Positions 44,062 to 54,774 of a stretch of DNA of 64,000 nt are shown here, in pieces (positions within the stretch are counted from its first letter, which is position 1; every line of letters begins with the position of its first letter). Made by a program: the position numbers and the translations under genes. The notes beneath the pieces are model-generated. The model saw only the letters and a program-made list of their open reading frames with translations, was not told the origin of the DNA and did no database searches. The DNA is from Babylonia areolata (Eukaryota > Mollusca > Gastropoda > Neogastropoda > Buccinidae). The stretch spans positions 85,001,174-85,065,173 of the forward strand of contig NC_134876.1 of assembly GCF_041734735.1 (NCBI RefSeq), written 5' to 3'.

Positions 44062-44969
44062 GGGCTAATTAGACTGTCTACAGTTCCATAATTATATCAG
44101 TCAACGGTGTCTGCCTCGAAAGGCGTAAAACAGTTTCTCCGCCTGAATGCTGAGTGTAAATCTTTAACGGGAGAACACGTTTAAGTTTGTCACCGGCAAA
44201 AACAGCAGATGCGGTGCGTGCAAAACGTGAGTCCCTCCAACTGGGTATCGTTGCAGTGAGTTGACCAGTCAATGCCAACTGGCTGTGCAACAGGACAGGC
44301 TCTGGGAACGGGGAAACTGGGAAAGTTTCTTTCTTTCTTCCTTATTCACAGTTGACTGTGGACATGATGATGGCTGGTGCCGGGTTAGCAGATTCGCGGC
44401 GGAAGTCATGTAGCCTTGGTTATGGAAACACCTTACCAACAGGAGGCGTATGGTCAAAACAACGTGAGTAATTTTCCTACCTTCCATACACTGCATAATT
44501 CGTCGTGTTTGCTTGCTTAAAACTAAAAGACGAATAGACATTGTTGCACTTGTTACATTCGACATGCTTTGTGACAATGTTCGTATGGGGTTTACACGTG
44601 CTGCTGCTTCTTCTTCTTACTTGGCTTGGACTGGGTTCTGACGAACGTGCGTAGTCCAGTGGTGGAGTCTGCTGAGCTGACTGGGTGTAACAAGTGGGTG
44701 GCCTATAGCTCAGAAACAGCTTGATCTGAAAGGTTAGAACTATGTACACGTGGTGCTGTTGATTAGTTTTTCTTAGTTGAGCCAGTATGCTGACCCAGAC
44801 TAGGTTTGAAGAGCTCCAATGAAGGAGTATCCAAGAGGCTGGGAGGCAGGTTCTTCCAGGGTTCTCGGAAAGAAACTATTGCAGAGGGCTACCACTGAGG
44901 TGCTTGGGTCACGTAGTGCGGTCGCGTGGAGAGAAATGCAGAGTGGAAGACAGGACAGGTGGGGAGAAA
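43048..44969. other. Unannotated; GT/CA microsatellites
   Basis: GT runs 43891-43943, CA run 44036-44060. A paired AATAAA/AATAAA near 43706-43722 may mark a transcript or element 3' end, but no gene or element could be tied to it. Confidence 0.4.
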
Positions 44970-45090
44970 GGTCTTTAAGTTCCCCCAGGTCTTGTTTCCC
45001 CAAAGTTCATTTTCCCCCCAAATAAACGTTTTCTGGGTCTGTGTTCCCTCAAGGCTATATTTCACCAAGGTCTATGTTCCCACACCCTAG
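44970..45090 (+). repeat. GGTCTRTGTTCCCC minisatellite, copy 2
   Basis: Recurring CAGGTCTTGTTTCCCCAAAG, TTCTGGGTCTGTGTTCCCTC and AAGGTCTATGTTCCCACA phrases, as at 27810-27965. The phrase TTTTCTGGGTCTGTGTTCCC is shared exactly between the two loci. Confidence 0.65.
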
Positions 45091-45417
45091 GTGCTCGAAA
45101 GAAATGGACACGTTGCTGTCCTACGGGTTCAAGAAAAATTACCCACTGTACCTTTCTTCTTTGGCAAAAATACAAATTGACGATCGATTTTCTCAACACC
45201 TGTTATCTTCACGAACGGCTCCGACTTGGAGAATGGTGAGTCAGGTTGTGCATTGGTCATGCCTGGTATGAAAATTGCCCAAATAATCTGCCTGAACAAA
45301 AGGGTCAGTATCCTCACAGCTGTGCTGTACGCCAACCTGTGACTTGCACCTCAGTGAACCATAATTTATGCCACAACTCCATAAACCCCCAGTCTCACCT
45401 CCGAGCAGTAACTACTA

Positions 45418-45777
45418 CTTCGTTCGTGGGCTGCAACTCGTATGTACACGAGTGGACTTTTACGTGTGTGACCGTTTTTACCCCGCCATGTAGGCAGCCA
45501 TATTCTGTTTTCTGAGGTGTGCATGCTGAGTATGTTCTTGTTTCCATAATCCACCGATCGCTGACATGGATTACAGGATCTTTAACGTGCGTATTTGATC
45601 TTCTGCTAGCACAAATGCTCGAAGGGGGTTCAGGCACAAGCAGGTCTGCAAATATATTGACCTGCGAGATCGTAAAATTCTCCACCCTTTACCCACCAGG
45701 CGCCGTTACCGAGAATCGAATCCGGGACGCTCAGATTGAAAGTCCAACGCTTTAACCACTTGGCTAATGCGCCCGTC
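45418..45777 (-). mobile_element. SINE family C, head and body
   Basis: Near-identical arrangement to 40150-40518. It includes the complement of a complete tRNA-like head (TCCAACGCTTTAACCACTTG at 45742-45761; GAATCGAATCCGGGAC at 45713-45728). It carries a shortened left arm. Confidence 0.9.
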
Positions 45778-46590
45778 GAGCAGTAACAATAGTGTACGAC
45801 TCAAAATCCTCTTTGCATGCTTTCTCGCGAGAGGAACTGAGGAAGAACAGAAAAGCAATACATGCCGATATTTTCTTGGCAGACTGAATTATACGGCGCA
45901 GACACGGACCTCACATTCAGGTTGGTACCATTCTACTGCAGGATACGAGACGATGAAATGGCAGACCCACAAGATCTTGATGAGGATCAGGACTGGATTT
46001 CACAGGAACACACTACCTGGCATTAAATGTACACGCGGCAGTGACGTCACATTTGCCCATACGCTCAGTGCCCATACACTCAGTGAGTGTTGGCCTACGC
46101 CGGCAAAACACTGACCCTCTTGTGGTTTTACTGGAAAACCCACGACCTCGGATTCTGGACTTCCACTCTAGGAGTGGGACTAACGAGGACCCTGACAGAC
46201 CCTCTCCCGGAAGGGCCAGACTCACACTGCGCGATTGTGTGCTTGTGCGTGTGTACAATATTATATGTGTGTATGCTGCCATTTGGTGTGTATTTTTGAG
46301 TCGATCTCCAGAACCACGGCATAAGCCTCAAATGGACAACCAAGGACCCAACCCCAGACAGACTTCACCCTCGGGCGAACATCACGCTCAGACGAGCACT
46401 CAGGACCTCACCCCTCAGCAGACAATCAGGACTTCCTACACGGAACGTCAGGAAAAAAAGAAGAAAAAACAAGAGGCCGTGCCTTAAAGACTCATTTGTG
46501 ACATGTGCTGGATCCAGTCAAGGAATCATGAGCGGGGTTGGGGAGAGAGATAATTTAAAAAATCGTTAAAACTGGTCCTGTACTGATAAG
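45778..46590. other. Unannotated; open frame of 148 codons without family match
   Basis: A plus-strand frame at 46041-46487 begins with ATG and is Arg/Pro/Gln-rich toward its end, finishing in a Lys-rich stretch. I recognise no domain and its base composition suggests repeat-derived sequence. Not called as a gene. Confidence 0.35.
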
Positions 46591-46599
46591 CTTGGTATA

Positions 46600-46690
46600 A
46601 AGAAAAAAGAAAGGCCTGATTCTGGGATCAAACCAAGGATGGTTTGTTCAGAAACAAGTATCTATAGTCGTATCCCCAACACCACGCCAC
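46600..46690 (-). other. tRNA-like (SINE head) sequence
   Basis: On the minus strand GGTTTGATCCCAGA is a B-box match and TGGCGTGGTGTTGGGGA could be an A-box region, about 50 bases upstream. A lone SINE head is likelier than a working tRNA gene. Confidence 0.35.
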
Positions 46691-46917
46691 ATCTGACGTC
46701 ACTGGTCGACCAAATCTAATATCTAATACTGTGAGTCTTTTTAGCGCAATAAAATATAATTGTATATGAGGTAATAACACCATTCAAATCATGCTTTCTT
46801 GACATATCTCGATCATTTAAGAAATGTTTTTGGTAATGTTCAACTTTAGAATACTAAACTCAGGGGGGCTGTTTAGACGAAAAACAAAGGGTGTCTTAGG
46901 CCCACCTCGATGCGCTA

Positions 46918-47178
46918 AGTTGAATGGAACCCTCAGCTAAGCTGTACGACCACTACTTTCCCATGAAACTGCGACAATTTTATACACAGTAAGCTCAGCC
47001 GATCACAGCCAGAGCAACCACCTGCAAGCCATTTTGACTGCTGATCACGCGGGTGGTCGCGTCATCAATCTCTGTGTGTGGCGTGCAGGTGGGGAAGGAG
47101 TACTCAGCTTACTGTGTATTTGTCGCAGTTTCATGGGAAAGGAGTGGTCTAGAGCTTAGTTGAGGGTTCCATTCAACT
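46918..47178. mobile_element. 261-bp MITE with ~75-bp terminal inverted repeats
   Basis: Left arm from AGTTGAATGGAACCCTCA through TTTCCCATGAAACTGCGACA to CACAGTAAGCT is mirrored by AGCTTACTGTG, TGTCGCAGTTTCATGGGAAA and TGAGGGTTCCATTCAACT. The short centre has GTGGTCGCG and CCACC blocks. No coding capacity. Confidence 0.88.
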
Positions 47179-47969
47179 AATTCGGCCGTAAAGGAGACGT
47201 TGACATCGCCTCAGGCACACTGCGACATGTATAGATCTGCACAAACCAGTCTGACAACAGGCTGGCCGAAACTGAAAGAAACCTTCGATCCATTTTTCTT
47301 TAATGTTAATTCCAGTTAAGTATCCACTTTAGAATATTCATATGTTTTAATCCTTTGACCCCTCTTGAAGTATAGAGGATAATTATAAAGTAACAACACT
47401 GGAATTATGCACCAAAAACTGAAATACAAACAACAAACAAAACAGTGAAAGATTTTAGAGAAATTGGCGACAAAAACATAAAATATAGTGGTCAGATCAT
47501 ATTTGTAAAATTTCCTTGTGTGTGTGTGTGTGTGTGTGTGGAATTTCCCCAATTTCAAACCACACTCTTATGCCTGCTTTCAACAAATTGTAATGCATTA
47601 AAAACGGATTTTGAATTCAAATATTTCTTTGGGATGTACTCATCATCACAAAGATCTTTAATTAAAATTCGGGCATTCCATAATGAACTGAGATTCGTCC
47701 CCAATCACATCCATATTCACGCGGAATATTGTGACGCCTTCCAGTCAAGGCAAAGCAGAAAAAGAACAAACAGAAGTAAGAATTACGTAGAAAAACAAAA
47801 CGAACAAGTCCAAAGGATCCGGAACACGAAAAGGAATATGAACGTAAGGTAAGCTTAGACAAAGAGACGGAGATAAGCATCTGGAAAAAAAAAAGGACCT
47901 AAAACGAAAGAGAAAGATTTTGGAGAAATCAAAGATATACTGGAAAGAAACGCAAAGGAAAAAAAAAAG
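47179..47969. other. Unannotated; GT run
   Basis: GT run 47517-47539. An Arg/Asn-rich plus-strand frame (47445-47852) spans that microsatellite and is not supported as a gene. Confidence 0.45.
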
Positions 47970-49319
47970 AGAGGCAAGGCCTTCAAGACTCACTTGTGAT
48001 ACACTTTTTAAAAATCTAATCGTTAAAATGTGTTCTGTATTAGTACAAAGCTTCGGGTTTAAAAAAAAAAAAAAAGTCCTGACGACAGATTCGAATCCCG
48101 CGTGTTCGGACAAGAAGAAAATGTCTTACCAAATACACTATCGTGGATCCTTAACTGACGTTCAAAAATTTAACATTTAAACATGCTTTTTTTTAAAGGG
48201 CGATAAATTGATTGCGGTATTCACAGTGAGAACGCTGTTTAAATCATATTCTGGTGTATCTTGGGCATTCAAAAAATCTTTAAGGGCAATTAAAAATTCT
48301 TTTTAAGTCCGCAGTAAAGGAGACGTGGCTATCGCTGCAATCACACTGCAACATTTAGCCGTTTTCTCTGGATCTAGATAGATGTGCAAGTTTAGTTACA
48401 CCCGCCGGGAATGTGCGACATGGTCGATTGAATTTCTCTTTTATGTTCATTCTAGTTTTAAAGTTGATATGAAAATTGAGTATTTGATAAACTAACAACA
48501 TGTAGAGCCAAGTTCAAGTACTTCTAAACGTCGTATGAAGTGAAAAGGACTTCATTTTGAGAAAAAAGTCAAGACTGTAAATTTTTACGTTTCATCAAGG
48601 GTATTAACTTTCATGGTTTATTATTTTTAACTGTGAATTCCGACTGATTTTGTTGATATTTTATGGCAGTTTGGGGCATAATCCAGTTAGTGATGAGGCC
48701 TTCACAAATCTTTCTCTGAATAAATATTTAATGGACTCCTTCTCCAACTTTCCATCACATGTTATTATGTATTGTCCATTGAATATAGGATTGAACGGTC
48801 AGGTCAACAACTTGTAACAAAATGGCGACCTTCGCGTTCGCGAGGAATATGGGCACGCGCTTTGAATATGTATAAATATGTGTACGCAATTGATTTTTGC
48901 CCATGACCTTCAGGGCTTAGCCAATAGATCTATAAAGTCCACTCGTCAGTATTGATTTTAGTATTTTCCGAAAAAGACCACTTGGGTGAATGAACATAGT
49001 GAAAGCCCTGTACACTGAGAGTAAAATACACAAGCTTTTTATGTATTGAGTATAATTTCATAATGTAATGTTTAAGATGAGATAGATCAGTTTAAAGCCA
49101 ATTAACCCCCCTAGCATTCATTACAAATTAATTTCCCTTTTTTACTCTCTGCAGCAAAGACATGCACCAGAAATATAACTTCCACGCTTAACTGGAAAGA
49201 ACTGGATTTTTCCTATTTTTATGCCAAATTTGGTGTCAACTGATAAAATATTTGTGGAGAAAATGGCAGTGTTAAAGTTTACCACAGACACACACAGGGA
49301 CAACCGAGTGAGTCAAAAA
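47970..49319 (+). repeat. 1.6-kb interspersed repeat F, copy 3
   Basis: Same order as copy 2 but uninterrupted and slightly shortened near its right side (about 1.35 kb). Starts AGAGAGGCAAGGCCTTCAAG and ends near GACAACCGAGTGAGTC. The site that received the piggyBac-like element in copy 2 is empty here (single TTAAC at about 48628). Confidence 0.85.
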
Positions 49320-49644
49320 TGAAGAAAAGAAAAAAAAAGTCAGGAATTCAACCAACTTCAGACAGCCAGGACTCACCCGCTCACACTCACCCTTCCGGGA
49401 TTGCCAGGGGAACTGCCAGGATTTCACTCATCTTGGGACTTTACCCTTTTTCATTGCTTTGAAACTCGGACAGACATCCAGGACTCACCTACCTCCGCCC
49501 CTCGAACAACGCAACCTTCACTGAACCAAGACCCATGCCCCAGACAACTTGACCTCAAGGGTTTTTGCTAATAGTAGTTAATCTCTAGGCAGCCTTGGGG
49601 AACAGACGTGCGTGATATAGACATGGCCATACAGTGGTTTTTTT

Positions 49645-50026
49645 TCTCAAGGAGGCATCACTGCTTTCCGACAAATCCACATACGCTACACTACATATGC
49701 TAGGCAGATGCCTGACCAGCAGTTTAACCCAACGCGCTTATTCAGACCATGGCTGCATGCATGTATGTGGGTGTACTTGTCAGAGTGGATTTTCTTTCTG
49801 CAGAATTTTGCCAGAGGACAACACTTTTGTTGCCATGGGCCTTTTTCAGTGCGCCAAGTGCGTGCTGCAAACGGAACCTCGGTTTATCACTTCCTCCTAA
49901 TGACTAGACGCTCAGTTTGATTTTCCAGTCAAACTTGGGAGAAAAAGGGTGAGACCCGAATTCGAATCCAGACCCACACAGACACTTGGCATATAAGTGT
50001 CTTAAACATTCTGCCGCCTTCCTCCT
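49645..50026 (-). mobile_element. SINE family A, near full length
   Basis: Minus-strand copy of 42646-43047. Its left end is the tail (CTCAAGGAGGCATCACTGC), the middle holds GAATTTTGCCAGAGGACAAC and GGAACCTCGGTTTATC, and the right end is the tRNA-like head (GAATTCGAATCCAGACC, CTTAAACATTCTGCCGCC). The opposite-strand relative of the minisatellite phrase follows at 50030-50150. Confidence 0.9.
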
Positions 50027-50418
50027 GATGGAGGTACAAAGGCCTTGGGGAATATACATAGAGAGAGAGAGAGGTACATAGATTTCGGGTAATATAGACA
50101 TGGGGGTTATAGACCTGCCTTGCCATTTTTTTGTGGGAACATAGACATGTTATCCCCATTCCGTCAGTCCCAACCACACATTCCCCTCCAACCCCTACGT
50201 CCTCTCCCCCCGAGAAACAGAGGTAGAGTGAAAGAGAGCGAGAGAAACAGGACAATTCTAGACCAACGGGAGCAAGTTGCCTGATGGGTCTCTCCCGACA
50301 GGGCTGCGTGTCAATAGCGAACTGTGTCGTTATCACTTCGTCTAAATGCTCTGTGTGTCACTGTTGTCAGTTTTATCGTCTCAACAGAACAACGTGTCCA
50401 TGGCGCTCCGTGTCGATG

Positions 50419-50419
50419 G

Positions 50420-50479
<60 letters not shown>

Positions 50480-50492
50480 TATATATATATAA
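50419..50492. repeat. (TA)n microsatellite
   Basis: TA run of over 70 bases with one interruption (AATAT near 50473). Confidence 0.95.
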
Positions 50493-50639
50493 TTTATTAT
50501 TATTTGTCATCCAGATGTTCTTTATCGCTACATGTAAATATCACAACGTGTCGATATTATAACGTTTTGCCAACATTCCAGACACTACTTCGTTTCACTG
50601 GCACTATTCTACGGATGTATGATAGCCGTGTCCAACTAG

Positions 50640-50865
50640 GACCACCAAAACAGCAGAGGAGGCATCTGCTATCCTGACTATCTGGGCTAGAATTTGATTA
50701 TAGTAGAGAGTGCCTTGCTCAAGTTAAATCCACACTCTCTCGGCCAAGAGGGTTTTAGGACGGTGGGCGTTAGGATGGTTCCCAAAGGCCAACTAGCCTC
50801 CAACGGCTGCAGCACTTGAAGAGCCAGTGCAGTCGTGCCTCCTGGTTTGAGTCATTGCCCTTCAC
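50640..50865 (+). repeat. Repeat G, plus copy of an inverted pair
   Basis: Starts ACAGCAGAGGAGGCATCTGC and contains TCTGGGCTAGAATTTGATTA, CCAAGAGGGTTTTAGGACGG and GGATGGTTCCCAAAGGCCAA. Its reverse complement is at 51885-52095 with roughly 80% identity. Confidence 0.8.
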
Positions 50866-51216
50866 TAAAGACTCAGATGTTTATGGCTTTCCATTGCAGT
50901 GGAGAATCCATTGATCAAACAGCTCTCACATTGTTGTTGGCCTATATCAGTCTTTGATATAAGCCGAGTGTTGGGCCACGGATGTAGCCTAGCTACAGCT
51001 ATGGAATGGCCTTGTACCTACTACTCTGTGAGAGAGAGACAGAGAGTATGAACATATATTTGGCAGCTCTAAAAGTTGTCGGTACACTGACCTTAATTTT
51101 GCCGTTAATGAGAAGAGATAAGTACAGATTAGAAAATACAACATAAAGGCAGATATATATTTATATTCATTCACGCACACTGACGGAGTCGTCATTTGTC
51201 AAGTGGTGCGGCGAAG

Positions 51217-51385
51217 TCCTATATTTTGGCGTCTTAAAATCAGGAACCTGTTTTACCGGCAATGTTTGTGCATGTATGAAACGATATTGCCATCACTTGA
51301 TGTTGCAACCCATTTTCAGTGGGTTTCGACCCTTATTTTGTACGTTGACTGCAGATTCAGTCACATAACTAACGTGCCACCATCT
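51217..51385 (+). repeat. Direct repeat H, copy 1
   Basis: About 160 bases repeated at 51722-51885: shared CAGGAACCTGTTTTACCGGC, ATGTTG-GACCCATTTTCAG and TTCAGTCAC blocks. The two copies sit between the arms of repeat G. Confidence 0.75.
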
Positions 51386-51721
51386 TATAATTGCTATTTC
51401 TGGGGGGTTTTGCCCCACAAAGTCAAACCATGGATATGTAACCAGCAGGTTCAATAACTAGTGTTATTGACCAGTATAGCGATAAATATCGATAAATGTA
51501 GTAGAGCTATCGACATGCTGAACGTTGTGATCATTAATGGTATGTATCGCTTTTGCTGACATGTTGCGCCATCGACACCACTCAGATCTAAAAATATTGT
51601 TAGATCAATGTATCACCACTTGATATATCCTGTTTGACCTTGGCACTAATCCAACGCGCTGGTCAGGTCGTGAGAGCTACAAAATGCTGCCGGCAAAAAA
51701 ACGAAACAAAAAACGTATTAA

Positions 51722-51884
51722 TTTATCCTATATTAGCGTCCTAAATTCAGGAACCTATTTTACCGGCAATCGTAAATGTTGTAACCATTAGTTGATGTTG
51801 TGACCCATTTTCAGTTGATTTCGACTCCTATTTTGTAAGTTATTTTACTTTTGATGCGGGTTCAGTCACCAAACTGCTCTTTTG
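51722..51884 (+). repeat. Direct repeat H, copy 2
   Basis: See 51217; CAGGAACCTATTTTACCGGC and TGTGACCCATTTTCAGTTGA are the best-kept blocks. It directly abuts the minus copy of repeat G. Confidence 0.75.
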
Positions 51885-52095
51885 TGAATGACTCTCAAAC
51901 TGGGAGGCAAGATTGCACTGACTCTTCGTGCTGCAGCCATGGGGGCTGGCTGGCCTTTGGGAACCATCCCAGCGCAGACTGCCCTAAAACCCTCTTGGCT
52001 GAGAGAGTGGGGATGTAACTTAATTGGGCAAGAAACTCTCCACAATAATCAAATTCTAGCCCAGATAGGCCGGACAGCAGTTACCTCCTCTGCTG
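51885..52095 (-). repeat. Repeat G, minus copy of an inverted pair
   Basis: Complement of 50640-50865 (GGGAACCATCCCAGCGCAGA, ACTCTCCACAATAATCAAAT, CCTCCTCTGCTGTT). No protein encoded. Confidence 0.8.
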
Positions 52096-52119
52096 TTCAT
52101 TGTCGAACGCGACTGACGA

Positions 52120-52144
52120 TTGTACATACATACATACATACATA

Positions 52145-52201
<57 letters not shown>

Positions 52202-52220
52202 CTATATGTATGTATGTATG

Positions 52221-52252
<32 letters not shown>

Positions 52253-52297
52253 GATACACACACATATGCGTGTGTGTGTGTGTGTGTGTGTGTAGTT
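52120..52297. repeat. Compound ATAC/GT/GTAT/TA/GT microsatellite
   Basis: Tetranucleotide ACAT/ATAC, long GT run (52148-52199), GTAT units, TA run and a second GT run (52269-52293). Confidence 0.95.
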
Positions 52298-52643
52298 ATA
52301 TTCTTGTAGCTTTATTTCACAGAAGCAGAGACAGATGCTAACAGGAGCAGTATGTGGCTTCACATAAAAAGACACGCCATGCATGGATCACTGCTGCTGC
52401 CCCATATAACTCAGACAACTGTTTAACAGGTAAAGATTATAAAAATATTTTTTTTAAATGCTTTTGTCTTCATAACTTTGTCTTAAGTCATTGGCTTTTA
52501 GCAAAGCTATGATGACATTCCTAATTGACTGCATGATAAACATTGTTTACGTTCCCCAGTCATTTAACGTTCTGTAAATGAACGCAGTTGTGGGCTATAG
52601 CGGGTGGCCATGTTATTGATGTTGAGAATTTCTGTGAAAACCC

Positions 52644-52674
52644 TGTGTGTGTGTGTGTGTTCGTGTTTGTATGT

Positions 52675-52723
<49 letters not shown>

Positions 52724-52762
52724 ATGCATGCATGCATGTATGTCTGTGTGTGTGTGTCCATG
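52644..52762. repeat. (GT)n and GCAT microsatellite
   Basis: GT runs 52644-52660, 52677-52719 and 52744-52757 with a GCAT/CATG tetranucleotide run at 52721-52740. Confidence 0.95.
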
Positions 52763-53194
52763 TTTGTATTGTGGGGTGGGCGGGTGTTTCAAAGCACCCT
52801 GAAAGGTCGAGAGTAATGACAAGGGTTTCTGAGATCCTTGAAGTCCCTGTGAAGTCCATAGCCAAGGCAAAGACTGAACAGGGCACTCCGGTCAGAGGGG
52901 GGAACATGCACCACCTAGAAACTTCAAAAATATATGGAGCTTCTTTTTATCAGTAGCACTTTCCCATCTTTGATGTAAATGTTGTACAGTGTTGGGCTAT
53001 TTTATGCATAAAACGATTTTTCTTTATTGGAGAAAAAAATGTACGTAATAAATTTCATATCAACAGACAAAAAAAAAAATCATCCAAAATTTAGTAGTAT
53101 CTTTTTTGTTTGTTTGGTTTTGTTATTGACCTTATTTCACAAATATTGTACACACAGTACTGAACAATCTTTGCATGTTGATTGTATCATTTAT

Positions 53195-53660
53195 TTTTTG
53201 TCACAGATTCCTGTGTGAAGTCTGGGCTGCTGTCACCGCAGTGCAAAACAAACCCTTTATTTTTGCCGTTTTTGTTGTTGTTGTTGACACCTGCAGGGGA
53301 ATACCCCATACATGGAGGACAGGTGACTTAATGATACAAACACTTTGTTCGCAACTTATCTTGCTGTTGTGTTGTGTTGTAATCTATTAATGTTTGTCAA
53401 ACCGAAATTTGGGCCGCCCCCCCCGCCCCCCCCCCCAGGGAGAGCACTTCATCACAGTGCAGTCAGTACCACCCCTTCCTTTCTGCCTGCAGGTTTATTT
53501 GTTTTACCATTAAAGTGGATTTTTCCAAAGAATTTTACGAGGGACAGCCCTTTTGTGGCTGTGAGTTCGTTCATGTGTGCTAAGTGCATGCTGCGCTAGG
53601 GACCTGAGGTGGCTTCTCATCTGAATGACCAGGAAGTACGAAGACCACCACGCAAAAGAC
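53195..53660 (-). mobile_element. SINE family B, degraded and split
   Basis: The left fragment (53205-53240, TGTGTGAAGTCTGGGCTGCT) and the right part (53440-53650, GGGAGAGCACTTCATCACAG, GTGGATTTTTCCAAAGAATT) align with 54410-54660. About 195 bases of unrelated sequence with a C/G tract separate them. The tRNA head is missing or beyond recognition. Confidence 0.65.
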
Positions 53661-54379
53661 TGGAGGAGGAGGGAGCAGATATCCTGGGTGCCAGATGCAT
53701 TGCTTGGTTTTAACTTTTTGACAGTTACACGTGACTAAAATTTATATGCCTACCGAACTACGCCATTGGTCAGTTCCATACTGCACACAGTAGCGGGTTA
53801 CGACCGACCATACCAGGCTCTTCCGACTGAGCATGCAACTGGCCTCACAGACTGGTCTGTATATGGGACTCAGTCCTGTGTCTGTGCACTCTTCCTGGTT
53901 AGGTGCATTCACACCAGGCCACCACTCATGTACCTGTAAAGTACCCAGTGCACAGAACCATGTGTTGGTAAACTAGGCAAACCACTGGATTTTAAACAGG
54001 GGGATTTTATGTTAAAGCACATTTCTTTTTATGCATTTATTCATTTATAGACTGTTGCAGTTTTCTTTTCCTTGCTGTTTCAGTGCTGTTAACCGGGCAC
54101 TGCTACTCCCAGTTCCCCAATACACAGTCATATCTGGACTCTTGTCCCAGTGTCAGCAGAACATAGGGAGCTATCTGTGACATGATGCCATCAGGCCCCC
54201 CAACACACAGACCCTGCACAACTGGTAAGTCACTGAACCACCACAGATGATGACAGTAACTGCCTGGTCTTCAGACCAAATTAATCTGTTTTGAACTCGG
54301 ACAGTGTGTCCAAGTAAGTAGACTGAAATGAGCAACACATCTCTCAGCAATGCTTCACAGCCATCCCGTGTTCATTAGT
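53661..54379. other. Unannotated sequence
   Basis: No gene or family recognised; moderately GC-rich relative to surroundings. Confidence 0.4.
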
Positions 54380-54774
54380 TATTTGTATTTCTTTTTATCA
54401 CAACATATTTCTCTGTGTGAAATTCGGGCTGCTCTCACCAGGGAGAGCACGTCGCTAACACTACAGCGCCACCCACTTTTTTTGTATTTTTTCCTGCGTC
54501 CAGTTTTATTTGTTTTTCCTATCGAAGTGGATTTTTCGACAGAATTTTGCCAGGAACAACCCTTTTGTTGCCGTGGGTTCTTTTACGTGCGCTAAGTGCA
54601 TGCTGCACACGGGACCTCGGTTTATCGTCTCATCCGAATGACTAGCGTCCAGACCACCACTCAAGGTCTAGTGGAGGGGGAGAAAATATCGGCGGCTGAG
54701 CCGTGATTCGAACCAGCGCGCTCAGATTCTCTCGCTTTCTAGGCGGATGCGTTACCTCTAGGCCACCACTCCAC
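54380..54774 (-). mobile_element. SINE family B, full length
   Basis: Minus-strand copy of 26263-26660. The left end is the complement of the AAATACAAAT tail, then GGGCTGCTCTCACCAGGGAG, then the core (GAATTTTGCCAGGAACAACC, GGACCTCGGTTTATCGTC), and the right end is the tRNA-like head (GATTCGAACCAGCG, GTTACCTCTAGGCCACCACT). Confidence 0.92.

Noticed and set aside
45095-45236. Possible coding exon (reading M-D-T-L-L-S-Y-G-F-K) ending at a GTGAGT donor
   Set aside because: The donor is good but no upstream or downstream exon in a consistent frame and no family match could be found.
46041-46487. 148-codon open frame as a gene
   Set aside because: No recognised domain, biased Arg/Pro/Gln composition and no splice or polyadenylation context; cannot be told apart from a chance frame.
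47445-47852. 135-codon open frame as a gene
   Set aside because: Runs through a GT microsatellite (Val-Cys repeat) and has no family motif.
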